A DNA stretch of 54,262 nt from Bacillota bacterium (lineage in GTDB: Bacteria; Bacillota; Clostridia; Lachnospirales; Lachnospiraceae), in assembly GCA_023411555.1 (NCBI GenBank), contig JAEYOQ010000043.1:1-54262 (forward strand), written 5' to 3'. The position numbers and the translations under genes are program-made. The stretch's first letter is position 1. Each line of letters starts with the position of its first letter. Shown here in pieces: positions 8,828 through 16,845 of the stretch. The notes beneath the pieces are model-generated. The model was given only the letters and a program-made list of their open reading frames with translations, did no database searches and had not been told where the DNA came from.

Positions 8828-9268
8828 ATGTTAGAATATAATATTATTACTTTAGACGATATCAATAATTTAGCAAAAATGTATGTTGAAACCTTTAATT
8901 CAGAGCCATGGAATGACAGTTGGACGATTGATACAGCAAGTAAAAGATTACATCAAATGATTAATGTTGAAGATTTTTGCGGGATTTCAGCCAAAATGAA
9001 TGGCATATTATGCGGAATGATCTTAGGAAGTAAAGAACAGTTTTATGATGGAGTAATGCTTAATATTAAAGAGTTTTGCGTGAAAAACGGAATGCGTGGT
9101 CATGGCCTTGGTTCAGAAATTTTCAAAGAGTTTGAAAATCGAATGAAAGAAGAAGGCGTTAAGGAAATTATACTCTTTACATCCAAAGGGGATTATACAG
9201 AACACTTTTATCATAAGCTCGGTCTTGAATCTTACAGCGGCTTAACACTCATGGGAAAACAACTGTAA
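8828..9268 (+). CDS. GNAT-family N-acetyltransferase
   Basis: 146 residues with GGAGG and an eight-base gap before ATG. The acetyl-CoA-binding motif A is visible at about residues 80-100: FCVKNGMRGHGLGSEIFKEF, matching the R/Q-x-x-G-x-G/A pattern as R-G-H-G-L-G. The C-terminal FYHKLGLESYSG is the usual beta-6 region. It should move the acetyl group of acetyl-CoA to an amine; the acceptor cannot be predicted. Single gene; the preceding pseudogene and the following VOC gene are separated by more than 100 bases on each side. Confidence 0.87.
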   Translation: MLEYNIITLDDINNLAKMYVETFNSEPWNDSWTIDTASKRLHQMINVEDFCGISAKMNGILCGMILGSKEQFYDGVMLNIKEFCVKNGMRGHGLGSEIFKEFENRMKEEGVKEIILFTSKGDYTEHFYHKLGLESYSGLTLMGKQL

Positions 9269-9431
9269 TCTAAAAATTAACGTGGTTACGCATTAAATGG
9301 GCCATATGACGAGATTACATTACATAATAATATGTACTCAAAAACCAGATGGATTTATGTAACCGTCATAGGTTTCATGTAATATCATGGAGTATAAATT
9401 GAAAGACAAGCTAAAAGGAGGTATTAGCAAT

Positions 9432-9857
9432 ATGAATGATGAGCTAAAGATCAAGATGTACTCTTTCACGGTGGATTGCACAGACCCACAGGAATTAGCA
9501 AGCTTCTATGCTGCCTTGCTCAAATGGGAGGTATTGGTTTTCGATGAGGATTGGGTATGTGTGCACGCTCCGGGCACCAATCAGGGAACCTATCCAGGCA
9601 TATTATTTCAGAAGAATCCTGAATATAAACCACCTGTCTGGCCGGATAAACCTGGCACCCAACAACAGATGGCACATTTTGACTTTGCCGTAAATGATTT
9701 GGACCAAGCAGTTCATCATGCAATCCAATGTGGAGCGAAAATCGCAGATGAGCAATTTTCGGAAATTTGGACAGTTATGCTTGATCCTGCCGGACATCCT
9801 TTTTGCTTATGTCAGATGAAATCCATGATGGAGAGCCCCCATTTTGGATTATTATAG
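9432..9857 (+). CDS. VOC / glyoxalase-like domain protein
   Basis: 141 residues from the ATG at 9432, which has AAAGGAGG ten bases upstream; an upstream in-frame ATG at 9387 lacks a site. It contains two beta-alpha-beta-beta-beta halves of the vicinal oxygen chelate fold. The first half begins YSFTVDCTDPQELASFYAAL and the second MAHFDFAVNDLDQAVHHAIQ. His in HFDF and the acidic/histidine positions near GHPFCLCQ resemble metal-ligand positions. It belongs with the small glyoxalase-like proteins of Gram-positive bacteria, for which no single reaction is established. A strong hairpin follows the stop codon, so it is the last gene of its transcript. Confidence 0.8.
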   Translation: MNDELKIKMYSFTVDCTDPQELASFYAALLKWEVLVFDEDWVCVHAPGTNQGTYPGILFQKNPEYKPPVWPDKPGTQQQMAHFDFAVNDLDQAVHHAIQCGAKIADEQFSEIWTVMLDPAGHPFCLCQMKSMMESPHFGLL

Positions 9858-9886
9858 AAAATCTGAATTGGCCTACTTATAAGATA

Positions 9887-9934
9887 TAAGAGTAGCAGCA
9901 TCCGTCAACATGTATTAGGATGCTGTTACTCTTA
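9887..9934 (+). terminator. Hairpin terminator after the VOC gene
   Basis: A 17-bp stem with one G-U pair: TAAGAGTAGCAGCATCC (9887-9903) with GGATGCTGTTACTCTTA (9918-9934) and a 14-base loop. There is no T-run, so termination efficiency is uncertain. Confidence 0.55.
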
Positions 9935-10034
9935 TATATAAGCAATATCTACTCTTTATCACAGGTCCCTTTTGCATTATAGGCTAAATGTGTACTACCC
10001 ATCCGGCATTATCACAGCACCCTTAATATCCAAC

Positions 10035-10048
10035 TGTAAACATTTACA
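10035..10048. promoter_or_regulatory. cre-like palindrome upstream of a small membrane protein gene
   Basis: TGTAAACATTTACA matches the CcpA cre consensus TGWAANCGNTNWCA at all fixed positions but one (A for G). It lies 118 bases before the 10166 start codon in an otherwise featureless stretch from 9935 to 10165. A site of this kind can arise by chance in AT-rich DNA. Confidence 0.25.
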
Positions 10049-10165
10049 AATAAAGAAATTAGTAATATTAATAAAAATCCTGTAATAGATATCGAAAGAA
10101 GGACAATAGAGGTTACAGAAAAGGCTAAACCAGACAATCAACAATTTGTCAAAGGAGGACTTATT

Positions 10166-10540
10166 ATGACCTGGGGACAAGAAATAATGCGAGCATTTTT
10201 ACTCGCCTTTGGTGCAACTGAAATCATCACAAATATTGTTTATCTAACGAGAAAAGACGGACTAAGATTAGCAAGAAAGCAGCACAGAGAATTACCGGAC
10301 AATATATCAGGCACTAATATCAGATTAAAAGTAATCTGTATGTTATTCATTGGCATAGCCTTCTTTAGTTGCTCCTTATTATCCTATATCTTTCGTATGT
10401 ATCTTCACAATACTATTCTACTGTCAACAATATTCTTCGCCCTTTATGGGATCACGGAAGCTTTCTATTATAGATACTGGAAGACAACTGGCTTTGCAGT
10501 TGTAACAATACTACTATTAATCTTTTCTTTCCTTATTTAA
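10166..10540 (+). CDS. Small polytopic membrane protein, function unknown
   Basis: 124 residues, with AAAGGAGG seven bases before the ATG. Four hydrophobic segments are visible at about residues 8-26, 57-78, 81-100 and 106-123, with a charged cytosolic loop (TRKDGLRLARKQHRELPDN) between the first two. I do not recognise the family. It is flanked by a cre-like palindrome and a long inverted repeat and has no obvious partner. Confidence 0.7.
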   Translation: MTWGQEIMRAFLLAFGATEIITNIVYLTRKDGLRLARKQHRELPDNISGTNIRLKVICMLFIGIAFFSCSLLSYIFRMYLHNTILLSTIFFALYGITEAFYYRYWKTTGFAVVTILLLIFSFLI

Positions 10541-10584
10541 GAATACAATCACCTAGCTTTGCCTTCATATCCTATCTCCTTCCT

Positions 10585-10661
10585 ATAAAATTCCTTGATT
10601 ATGAACTGATCTCCCAAACGTTACATTTGTTTGAAGGCAGTTCATTATTAAGGAATTTTAT
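10585..10661. repeat. Long imperfect inverted repeat
   Basis: Arms of 24 bases (10585-10608 and 10638-10661) match with two mismatches around a 29-base loop, which itself contains CAAAC/GTTTG. It sits between the membrane-protein gene and the PadR operon. It could be a terminator for the former (no clear T-run), or a small repeat element. Confidence 0.6.
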
Positions 10662-10683
10662 TCCATTTTATGTAAATTTATCT

Positions 10684-10730
10684 TGCCATATATTACGTTT
10701 AGTGATATATTTATTACAGTAAACGTAATA
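10684..10730 (+). promoter_or_regulatory. Promoter and putative PadR operator
   Basis: TTGCCA (10684-10689), 16-base spacer, TATATT (10706-10711) form a promoter. Perfect 11-base inverted arms TATTACGTTTA (10691-10701) and TAAACGTAATA (10720-10730) bracket the -10 element, with an 18-base gap. The right arm ends just before the AAGGAGG of padR. A repressor dimer bound here would block both RNA polymerase and the transcript start, so PadR autorepression is the natural reading. Binding itself is inferred. Confidence 0.6.
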
Positions 10731-10744
10731 GCAAGGAGGTTAAC

Positions 10745-11071
10745 ATGAGAGATAATGTCAAGGGAGGGGCTCTTACAGAAGTCACATTTTTCATATTACT
10801 GGCATTGTATGAGCCCAAGCATGGCTATGGCATAATGCAGTTTGTGGAGGGCGAGACGGAAGGTCGCCTGAGTCTAGGTGCCGGCTCTCTATATGGGGCA
10901 CTTAACACTTTGCTAGATAAGGGATGGATCCGTCCGGTGAATGAAGATAATGAGCGTAAAAAGGAATATATTATCACTGAGATCGGGAAGACCATTGCAG
11001 AGGCAGAATTATTAAGATTAAAGTATCTAGTACAAACGGCTTCAAGAATAATAGGAGGGGATAAACAATGA
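10745..11071 (+). CDS. PadR-family transcriptional regulator
   Basis: 108 residues, the usual length of a short (PadR-s1) regulator. The winged helix is clear: ALTEVTFFILLALYEPKHGYGI, then SLGAGSLYGALNTLLDKGWI and the wing EDNERKKEYIITEIGK. PadR proteins are dimeric repressors released by small molecules or by envelope stress. AAGGAGG and a perfect inverted repeat precede it. Its stop overlaps the next start by 4 bases (ATGA), so it is cotranscribed and coupled with the DUF2812 gene; PadR-DUF2812 pairs are a recurrent arrangement in Firmicutes. Confidence 0.92.
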   Translation: MRDNVKGGALTEVTFFILLALYEPKHGYGIMQFVEGETEGRLSLGAGSLYGALNTLLDKGWIRPVNEDNERKKEYIITEIGKTIAEAELLRLKYLVQTASRIIGGDKQ

Positions 11072-11676
11072 TAAGATACTATCGTTTTTTTGGAGGTTTG
11101 TTATCTACCCAAGAAAAATGGCTAAACAAAATGGCTCATAAGGGATATCGTTTAATTAAGGCAGGTAAATTATCCTATGAATTTGTAGAATGTGAACCAG
11201 ACCAATATCAATACTGTATAGAATTTGTTGCACATCAATCATATAAGAAGATAAAAGAATACCGTTCGTTCCTTGAGAACATGGGCTATACCGTATTCTA
11301 TAAAAATGCTCAACTGAACTATTCCATCGGCAAGGTTCGATGGAGACCCTATGGACATGGGTTCGGACAAATTGCAACCAATCCTGGAAACTATAATAAA
11401 GAACTCTTTATTGTAGAGAAGAAAAAGGATGGGCGGCCCTTTGCATTACACACAACGAATGCAGACATCACTGCATATTACAAACCAATCAGAAATTCCT
11501 GGTGCACTCCTGCCCTTCTGTTCTTAGCATTATCTATATGGCAGTATATTACTAGTGGAGCTTTTTCCAAAGAAGTTATTTTATTCGGTGTGTTTGGAAT
11601 TCTGCTTCTGATTCCCGTCATATATTATCAAAAAGAAATTAGCCGCGTGTCTGAGGCGGCAAAAATTGAGGAGTAA
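11068..11676 (+). CDS. DUF2812-domain membrane protein (PadR-associated)
   Basis: 202 residues. Residues 1-100 match the DUF2812 pattern: RYYRFFGGLLSTQEKWLNKM, then GYRLIKAG, YEFVECEPDQYQY and YRSFLENMGY. The second half has two transmembrane helices at about 148-163 and 169-186 followed by a charged tail. Proteins of this type are almost always next to a PadR gene, but no biochemical role is established. Translation is coupled to padR, and the next gene starts two bases after its stop. Ribosome binding site AGGAGGGG lies within padR. Confidence 0.85.
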   Translation: MIRYYRFFGGLLSTQEKWLNKMAHKGYRLIKAGKLSYEFVECEPDQYQYCIEFVAHQSYKKIKEYRSFLENMGYTVFYKNAQLNYSIGKVRWRPYGHGFGQIATNPGNYNKELFIVEKKKDGRPFALHTTNADITAYYKPIRNSWCTPALLFLALSIWQYITSGAFSKEVILFGVFGILLLIPVIYYQKEISRVSEAAKIEE

Positions 11677-11678
11677 GT

Positions 11679-12215
11679 ATGTCAAAAAAGTTATTTGCAT
11701 TTTCATTTAGTTTGATTGCCATAGACCAGATAATTAAATTAATCATAGAAAATAACTTAAGAAATTCTAATGTCGTATTACTTCCAGATATTCTGACTCT
11801 TCAACCCGTTCAAAACACCAATTTAAGTTGGATTGCCAGTATCCTTGACTATAAAACACCTGTAATGCTCATGGTAGTATTACAGATCTTCGCTTCAGTA
11901 ATAATCGTACTAATCTACCGTTATCTTTCATATCTTTGGATTAAGGGTAATAAGTATCTATGGGGAATGATGCTATTCTTTCTTTCCGGTACTGCATGCG
12001 CGTTTATTGATGTAGTCTTTTGGAAGGGCAGCTTAGACTATTTACGTCTATTCGATTGGTTTACATTTGACTTGAAGGACGTCTACTTGAATATCGGAAT
12101 CGCTTTTTTACTATTTTTTTATATCAAATATTACTCAGAGGTATATCATAAGATGAGTAAATTCGAACGTAAGCAGACCAGTATTCTGATTTGGCTTAAA
12201 AAAGGCATGCCCTAA
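11679..12215 (+). CDS. Divergent signal peptidase II (LspA)-like membrane protein
   Basis: 178 residues with four membrane segments. Features of lipoprotein signal peptidase are present in order: IDQIIK (Asp16, the LspA DQ-K motif), QNTN near 46-48, then SGTACAFID (Asp111) and FDLKD (Asp134), which align with the two catalytic aspartates. But the normally conserved Asn and Arg around the first Asp (GN-IDR) and the Asn of FN-AD are replaced. So it is an LspA relative whose activity is uncertain, not the housekeeping enzyme. It is the third gene of the padR operon, two bases after the DUF2812 gene, with GAGGAG before ATG. Strong terminator downstream. Confidence 0.65.
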   Translation: MSKKLFAFSFSLIAIDQIIKLIIENNLRNSNVVLLPDILTLQPVQNTNLSWIASILDYKTPVMLMVVLQIFASVIIVLIYRYLSYLWIKGNKYLWGMMLFFLSGTACAFIDVVFWKGSLDYLRLFDWFTFDLKDVYLNIGIAFLLFFYIKYYSEVYHKMSKFERKQTSILIWLKKGMP

Positions 12216-12226
12216 CAAGAAACCGA

Positions 12227-12270
12227 AAAAGAACAGAGTTAATGCAACAGCATAAACTCTGTTCTTTTTT
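12227..12270. terminator. Bidirectional terminator between convergent genes
   Basis: AAGAACAGAGTT (12229-12240) pairs with AACTCTGTTCTT (12254-12265), with AAAA on the left and TTTTT on the right. It can serve the padR operon and the convergent Ig-like protein gene. Confidence 0.85.
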
Positions 12271-12285
12271 AATAAAGCTTATTAA

Positions 12286-13602
12286 TTACCAGATATCTTC
12301 TTCGCTTTCTACTACAGTAACCTTTGTAACTTCAGTTTTGCTTCCGCATTTAATTGTCACATTGGCGGTACCAACCTTTAATGGCTTGAATTCCCATCCA
12401 TTATATTCATCAAATACAACTTTTAGCACATCCGGGTTATCTGATTCGAATGTTACTTCATCTGTTGTATCATAGGGTTGTAGCTCATAATAAAAGTAGA
12501 AATACTCATCTCCTACATAGGTCGTAGCATCACTGTACACGAGGATATTCTCACAAACAGCTTCGTATACTTTAACTTTTATGGTACCGATTACATTACC
12601 TGTTTCAGAGCCTTCACGTACAGTAACAGTTGCATTACCAGGTACTTGACCTTTCAATAATAAGTACTCTCTTTCCGTATCGTAATCATCATACCATAAG
12701 GTTGCAACATTACTTTCCGGCTTAGAGCTGTCATAGTTTTCAACTGTGAAATAATACATGGTATTAGGTTTTGCAAAATGAACAAATGAGAAGACGTTCA
12801 TGGTATCACCCTTACGTAGGTTGTATTCTTCTGAATCTACATAAGTATCTTTTACTTCAACCTTAAAGCTTCCCAACTTCGTTGTCTTTTTATTATAGGT
12901 TTCTTCAACTTCGACTGTATATACACCAGCTTTTTTTGCATTATATTTATAACCGTATACATAAGCTAAACCAGCAAATTCTTCTGCTTGCTTATCAGTA
13001 AATTTAGCCTCTTCCATAGTGAAGTCCGCACTGTTTGTCTTGAGGGTATACTTCGCACTTGGATTACGGTATCCAATATAGTAAAATGCATCCATACCAG
13101 CATACCAGGAATAGTAATCGTACTGACCTTCACCAATAGCTACAACATGACCATCACTTCCACTATAAGTATAAGATACCATATTTGCTTTCTTCACTGT
13201 AACCTTACAGGTACCGACAACTGTTGTCTTTTTATTAAGGGTTTGCTTACAGGTGATTGTAGCAGTTCCTGCTTTAACACCTGTCAGATATCCGCCGTCT
13301 TTAGCTACGGTTACAATTTTTTTGTCGCTTGAAGTAAAGGTATAGGTTGCTCCCTTAACTTTGTTCTTAACTGTTAATTTCTCTGCAACACCCCTATCCC
13401 AGGTCTTAACATCTTGCCAGTGATCACCCTTACTTAATTTACCTACCGGTATTGTTAATTTTGTGGCACTAATTGATGCCTTTTTTGTGGCTGCCTGAGC
13501 TACTTTCACATCGGAAAATGTACCCTGATTCAGCATAATAACACTGAACACTAACAGCATTGTCATTAGTACTAATTTTAGATTTGTCTTTCGTTTTCCC
13601 AT
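12286..13602 (-). CDS. Secreted protein with bacterial Ig-like (Big_2-type) domains
   Basis: 438 residues. A Sec signal peptide (basic MGKRKTNLK, hydrophobic core at about 10-28, AQA-like cleavage near residue 38) is followed by a first Ig-like domain at about 50-140 (DKKIVTVAKDGGYLTGVKAGTATITCK). Beta-rich repeats follow, and a last Ig-like domain ends the protein (PDVLKVVFDEYNGWEFKPLK, KVGTANVTIKCG). Such domains build surface or secreted proteins that bind carbohydrate or other surfaces. No sortase motif, SLH or transmembrane anchor is visible, so it is probably released or held by non-covalent contacts. AGGAGA lies about ten bases before the ATG. It has the same fold class as the 49280-50779 product. 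Confidence 0.75.
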   Translation of the reverse strand: MGKRKTNLKLVLMTMLLVFSVIMLNQGTFSDVKVAQAATKKASISATKLTIPVGKLSKGDHWQDVKTWDRGVAEKLTVKNKVKGATYTFTSSDKKIVTVAKDGGYLTGVKAGTATITCKQTLNKKTTVVGTCKVTVKKANMVSYTYSGSDGHVVAIGEGQYDYYSWYAGMDAFYYIGYRNPSAKYTLKTNSADFTMEEAKFTDKQAEEFAGLAYVYGYKYNAKKAGVYTVEVEETYNKKTTKLGSFKVEVKDTYVDSEEYNLRKGDTMNVFSFVHFAKPNTMYYFTVENYDSSKPESNVATLWYDDYDTEREYLLLKGQVPGNATVTVREGSETGNVIGTIKVKVYEAVCENILVYSDATTYVGDEYFYFYYELQPYDTTDEVTFESDNPDVLKVVFDEYNGWEFKPLKVGTANVTIKCGSKTEVTKVTVVESEEDIW

Positions 13603-13896
13603 TGTGTCCCAATCTCCTATTATGTTTTATTTATGCTCTCTGAAATCACATGATACACTTTATTCTTTGCTATGTTGGTCATAAATCAATTTGGCAGAAA
13701 TATAAGTTGTATAATTATAGTAATAACAGATCACTTTTTCAATATTATACTAATGTGAATTTATTGTCAATATATCCATTGATTACTTATTATGTGAAAT
13801 TATGCTCATATCCGACATAATTCCCGCATGCATTATTATAATACAGCTACCAAGCATATAAGTCATATAACCAAACACATAAGAAGCGAAAAGCAA
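13603..13896. other. Intergenic region between divergent genes, no gene seen
   Basis: AT-rich DNA that must contain the promoter of the minus-strand Ig-like protein gene. I found no convincing -35/-10 pair on the minus strand. Short reading frames lack ribosome binding sites. Confidence 0.35.
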
Positions 13897-13925
13897 TTGA
13901 TTGGATACACTGAGCATGATATAAT
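13897..13925 (+). promoter_or_regulatory. Sigma-A promoter for the 14009 membrane-protein gene
   Basis: TTGATT (13897-13902), 17-base spacer, TATAAT (13920-13925). The untranslated leader would be about 75 bases. Confidence 0.6.
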
Positions 13926-14008
13926 AAACCATATATTACCTTAAAGGCTTCAGACATCAGTGAACAGATTAGTAATCATATAATAGGTCTCATCATGTGG
14001 AGGTTAAA

Positions 14009-14518
14009 ATGAAAAAAGTATTTCGGATATTATTTATTTTACATTTGCTTGTTGGAATAGGAGCAATTGGTGGAGGAATGATGGCTATTCTCAATCCTCA
14101 AGGACCGGGTGGCATGCCCACAGATTTATTAAATAATTCACCCTTTCATGATTTTCTCATACCAGGAATCATCTTATTTACCGTGATAGGTTTAGGGAAT
14201 GTATTCAGTGCACTATCCCTTCACTTAAAATCAAGATATCAGGGGTACATAAGTAGTATATTCAGCTGGGCCTTAGTGATATGGATTGTTGTCCAATGCA
14301 TTATGCTTCAGACAGTGGTTTTTTTACACGTTCTGTTTTTTATAATTGGATTAGTGGGTGTCTTTTTATCGTCTATCGTTATGCTGATACAGAATTTGTT
14401 CCCTGTGAATATAATCCTCGATATTCTGGCAAAAATGGAAGAAAGATTTCCTGACAACGCTTTTATCATCATGCTTCGAAAACTAGAACGTAATACTATA
14501 GACAGGTTTGCAAAATGA
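14009..14518 (+). CDS. Polytopic membrane protein, function unknown
   Basis: 169 residues from the ATG at 14009, five bases after GGAGG; the in-frame GTG at 13997 would overlap that site. Four transmembrane helices are visible at about residues 4-25, 45-67, 79-98 and 101-123, followed by a charged C-terminal tail with a short amphipathic helix. A glycine-rich GAIGGGMMAI segment lies in the first helix. I do not recognise the family. It is monocistronic, ending at a good terminator. Confidence 0.7.
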   Translation: MKKVFRILFILHLLVGIGAIGGGMMAILNPQGPGGMPTDLLNNSPFHDFLIPGIILFTVIGLGNVFSALSLHLKSRYQGYISSIFSWALVIWIVVQCIMLQTVVFLHVLFFIIGLVGVFLSSIVMLIQNLFPVNIILDILAKMEERFPDNAFIIMLRKLERNTIDRFAK

Positions 14519-14575
14519 AGGTGATCTGAGGACAGGCCGGTGGTTGCGGATTAGTATAACAAGCTTAGGAAGGGT

Positions 14576-14616
14576 AGTATTGCAACTCCTTCATACAAGG
14601 AGCTGCGATACTTTTT
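14576..14616 (+). terminator. Rho-independent terminator
   Basis: AGTATTGCAACTCCTT (14576-14591) pairs with AAGGAGCTGCGATACT (14597-14612) across a 5-base loop, two G-U type positions, followed by TTTTT. Confidence 0.85.
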
Positions 14617-14630
14617 GTGCTCTGATATAA

Positions 14631-15527
14631 TTAGTTCTCTACAAGAGGGCTGTTAATAATCCGGTACTTCTTATTAGTATTCCACAGACGCACCAATTCT
14701 TCATAGTTTTTATCCACATCCAGCATGAGTTTAGCCAGATTATCCACTTCTAATAGGTCTTTCTCGGTCAGCTGGTCAAACTTATTATCAAAGAAACTGG
14801 GCTGAAAGGAAAAGGTCAATTCATTATTCATCAGGGCATGGAAATCATAAAACACATAGCGAATGACCGCTTTTAAGGAATTCGTTCTCTCCTTGTCTGC
14901 ATAAATAAATCTACTTCCCTCTTGCTCTCCATTTCTAACGGCCAACCACGTATCAGCAGCCCAGTCAAAATGCTCCCTCGGAATATCATATGGGTCAAAG
15001 CCAAGCTCTTTCGGATCATAGAAGCCATCCGCATCAAAAGTAATCCATCTACTCTGTCGATCATCCCAGTATTGATTAATCCAGTGATCCCAGCTTTCTC
15101 CCTCATGGAAATAGGGTGCAAAGCCTGCTCTCGATCTGCAGGGGATTCCTTTTGCTTTCAGTATCGCAGACATAAGCACGGAGACATACCGGCAGCATAC
15201 AACGATTTTATCCTCTACTCTCCTATCCAGTGTAAATCCCCTTTCATCCATACGGAACAATTCGGCTGTCATGGCAGTTGCCGTAAGCAGTATATCATCC
15301 TCACAGCGCATTCTGTACCAGGGAAATCGGCTCATATCACCATAAATCAGATTTCTATTCGCATTTGTATTTCCTTCGCGTAAGGTTACTCTGTGTATTA
15401 CTTGACTACAGATTAACCTCCCAAGCTCATCTACCTCGTTTGGCAAGCTTTTAAAATAATCCTTATATAGTCCTGCGTAGGTATAGGTACCTGTCTCAAG
15501 ATAATGCTCCCTTATTTCTTTCTTCAT
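14631..15527 (-). CDS. Transglutaminase-like (papain-fold) domain protein
   Basis: 298 residues from the ATG at 15525-15527, where GGAGGTGAAGG provides the ribosome binding site; an upstream in-frame start at 15566 has none. The transglutaminase-like core is visible: VVCCRYVSVLM (Cys112 as nucleophile), then KAKGIPCRSRAGF, then DHWINQYWD (His148), then RWITFDAD (Asp165), giving the Cys-His-Asp triad in the normal order. No signal peptide, so it is likely cytosolic. Members act as peptidases or amidases; a substrate cannot be named. No partner on its strand. Confidence 0.8.
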   Translation of the reverse strand: MKKEIREHYLETGTYTYAGLYKDYFKSLPNEVDELGRLICSQVIHRVTLREGNTNANRNLIYGDMSRFPWYRMRCEDDILLTATAMTAELFRMDERGFTLDRRVEDKIVVCCRYVSVLMSAILKAKGIPCRSRAGFAPYFHEGESWDHWINQYWDDRQSRWITFDADGFYDPKELGFDPYDIPREHFDWAADTWLAVRNGEQEGSRFIYADKERTNSLKAVIRYVFYDFHALMNNELTFSFQPSFFDNKFDQLTEKDLLEVDNLAKLMLDVDKNYEELVRLWNTNKKYRIINSPLVEN

Positions 15528-15654
15528 ATCCTTCACCTCCATAGATAATTTAACAAATATTTTCACTCATTTCCTCTCATTTTCTGCTCAGAAATGCAAT
15601 GTAGAGCATCCAGTATCCAGCATCCATTATTTCCTAATATTTTTCAATGTTTTG

Positions 15655-15683
15655 TTGTTATCTGGATATTTATGGTGTATAAT
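15655..15683 (+). promoter_or_regulatory. Sigma-A promoter for the small-enzyme run
   Basis: TTGTTA (15655-15660), 17-base spacer, TATAAT (15678-15683), about 60 bases before the P-loop kinase start. Confidence 0.6.
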
Positions 15684-15744
15684 TCGATTGTTCACGTACA
15701 CATAAAACGAACTGTTTCAAAATAATTGTTCAGAGGATTATGAG

Positions 15745-16359
15745 ATGGCAAAGATATATTTTATAGGCGGGTCTCCATGTAGTGGAAAAAGTACCATAGC
15801 AGAGATGATATCAGAGCAATATGGTCTCTATTATTTTAAAGTAGATGATTACTTAGAAGCTTATATCGGAAGGGGAAATGCTTTAAATAAGCCATTTTCT
15901 ACGCAAGTATCGGAGCTTTCTGCAGATGAAATCTGGATGCGGGAACCAATGATACAGAATAAGGAAGAGTTAGAGATATATCGTGAGATATTCGGATTCA
16001 TCATGGAAGATTTGAGTAAAATCGAAGCTCCAAATGGAATCATAACAGAGGGAGCAGCTTATTTACCCGACCTAATGAATGAGATGCAAGTTGATGCAAA
16101 TTCATATATTTGCATTGTTCCTACGAGGAATTTCCAGTATCATCACTATAAGCTGCGTCCTTGGGTACCAGAGGTTTTGAAAGACTGTACTGATAAAGAA
16201 CAGGCTTTTGAAAACTGGATGGAAAGAGATTCTTTATTTGCAGTACAGATAAAAGACGACGCTGATAAGCTTGGATATAGAACAATAATTATTGATGGTA
16301 CTATCGGACCTAATCAAATTTATCAACAGGTGGTCAAATGGTTTAATCTGGAGGCCTAA
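15745..16359 (+). CDS. P-loop kinase-like NTPase (AAA_33-type)
   Basis: 204 residues. The Walker A motif GSPCSGKST lies at residues 9-17, directly after the first beta strand (AKIYFIGG). The following VDDYLEAY at about 33-40 resembles the substrate aspartate of small-molecule kinases, and GIITEGAAYLP fits the Walker B region. The length and single domain suit zeta-toxin-like or shikimate-kinase-like phosphotransferases acting on a small molecule; the substrate is unknown. AGAGGA precedes the ATG. It is first in a run of small same-strand genes (ACT, Nudix, DJ-1) that may share a transcript, though gaps of 50-190 bases leave that open. Confidence 0.75.
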   Translation: MAKIYFIGGSPCSGKSTIAEMISEQYGLYYFKVDDYLEAYIGRGNALNKPFSTQVSELSADEIWMREPMIQNKEELEIYREIFGFIMEDLSKIEAPNGIITEGAAYLPDLMNEMQVDANSYICIVPTRNFQYHHYKLRPWVPEVLKDCTDKEQAFENWMERDSLFAVQIKDDADKLGYRTIIIDGTIGPNQIYQQVVKWFNLEA

Positions 16360-16430
16360 CGTTTACCTAATTAACAAATACTATGGATCATATATTTATA
16401 TTTGACTTAAATTCTGAGGGGAAGCTTAAT

Positions 16431-16799
16431 ATGGAAATCAAAAAAATCAATTACGAATTTTCAGTATGTAAAATAAGTGATACGACAGAAGTGGATTTCA
16501 GTGATGAATACTGTTTTCTCGGAAAAACAGATGAAGAAATCTCATTGGTTTGTATCACCGAACACGTTCCCAGCAATACAGTTCAAAGAGATGATAATTG
16601 GAAGGCCTTTCGAATACAGGGTGTTTTGGATTTTTCACTGATCGGAATACTAGCCAGAATTTCTAAACTATTAGCAGACAATCAGATTGGTATCTTTGCC
16701 ATATCGACCTATAATACCGATTATATACTAACAAAAACCGAGAACCATTCAAAAGCATTGGCTGTTCTAAAGCAGGCCGGTTATGAAATTGTAGATTAA
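16431..16799 (+). CDS. ACT-domain protein
   Basis: 122 residues from the ATG at 16431, preceded by GAGGGGAAG; an in-frame ATG at 16383 without a site would add 16 residues. It has two ACT-like halves: INYEFSVCKISD in the first, and FRIQGVLDFSLIGILARISK then NQIGIFAISTYNTDYILTKT in the second. The latter is the ligand-binding ACT signature seen in aspartate kinase regulatory domains. Free-standing proteins of this type are common in Clostridia and are thought to sense amino acids. The ligand is unknown. Confidence 0.8.
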   Translation: MEIKKINYEFSVCKISDTTEVDFSDEYCFLGKTDEEISLVCITEHVPSNTVQRDDNWKAFRIQGVLDFSLIGILARISKLLADNQIGIFAISTYNTDYILTKTENHSKALAVLKQAGYEIVD

Positions 16800-16845
16800 T
16801 TCTCAAAACATTATAAATAACTTATACTAGCAAAAGGATAAAATC

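Noticed and set aside
14922..15383. 153-codon plus-strand frame over the transglutaminase-like gene
   Set aside because: Antisense shadow of a gene with a visible catalytic triad; no start signal.
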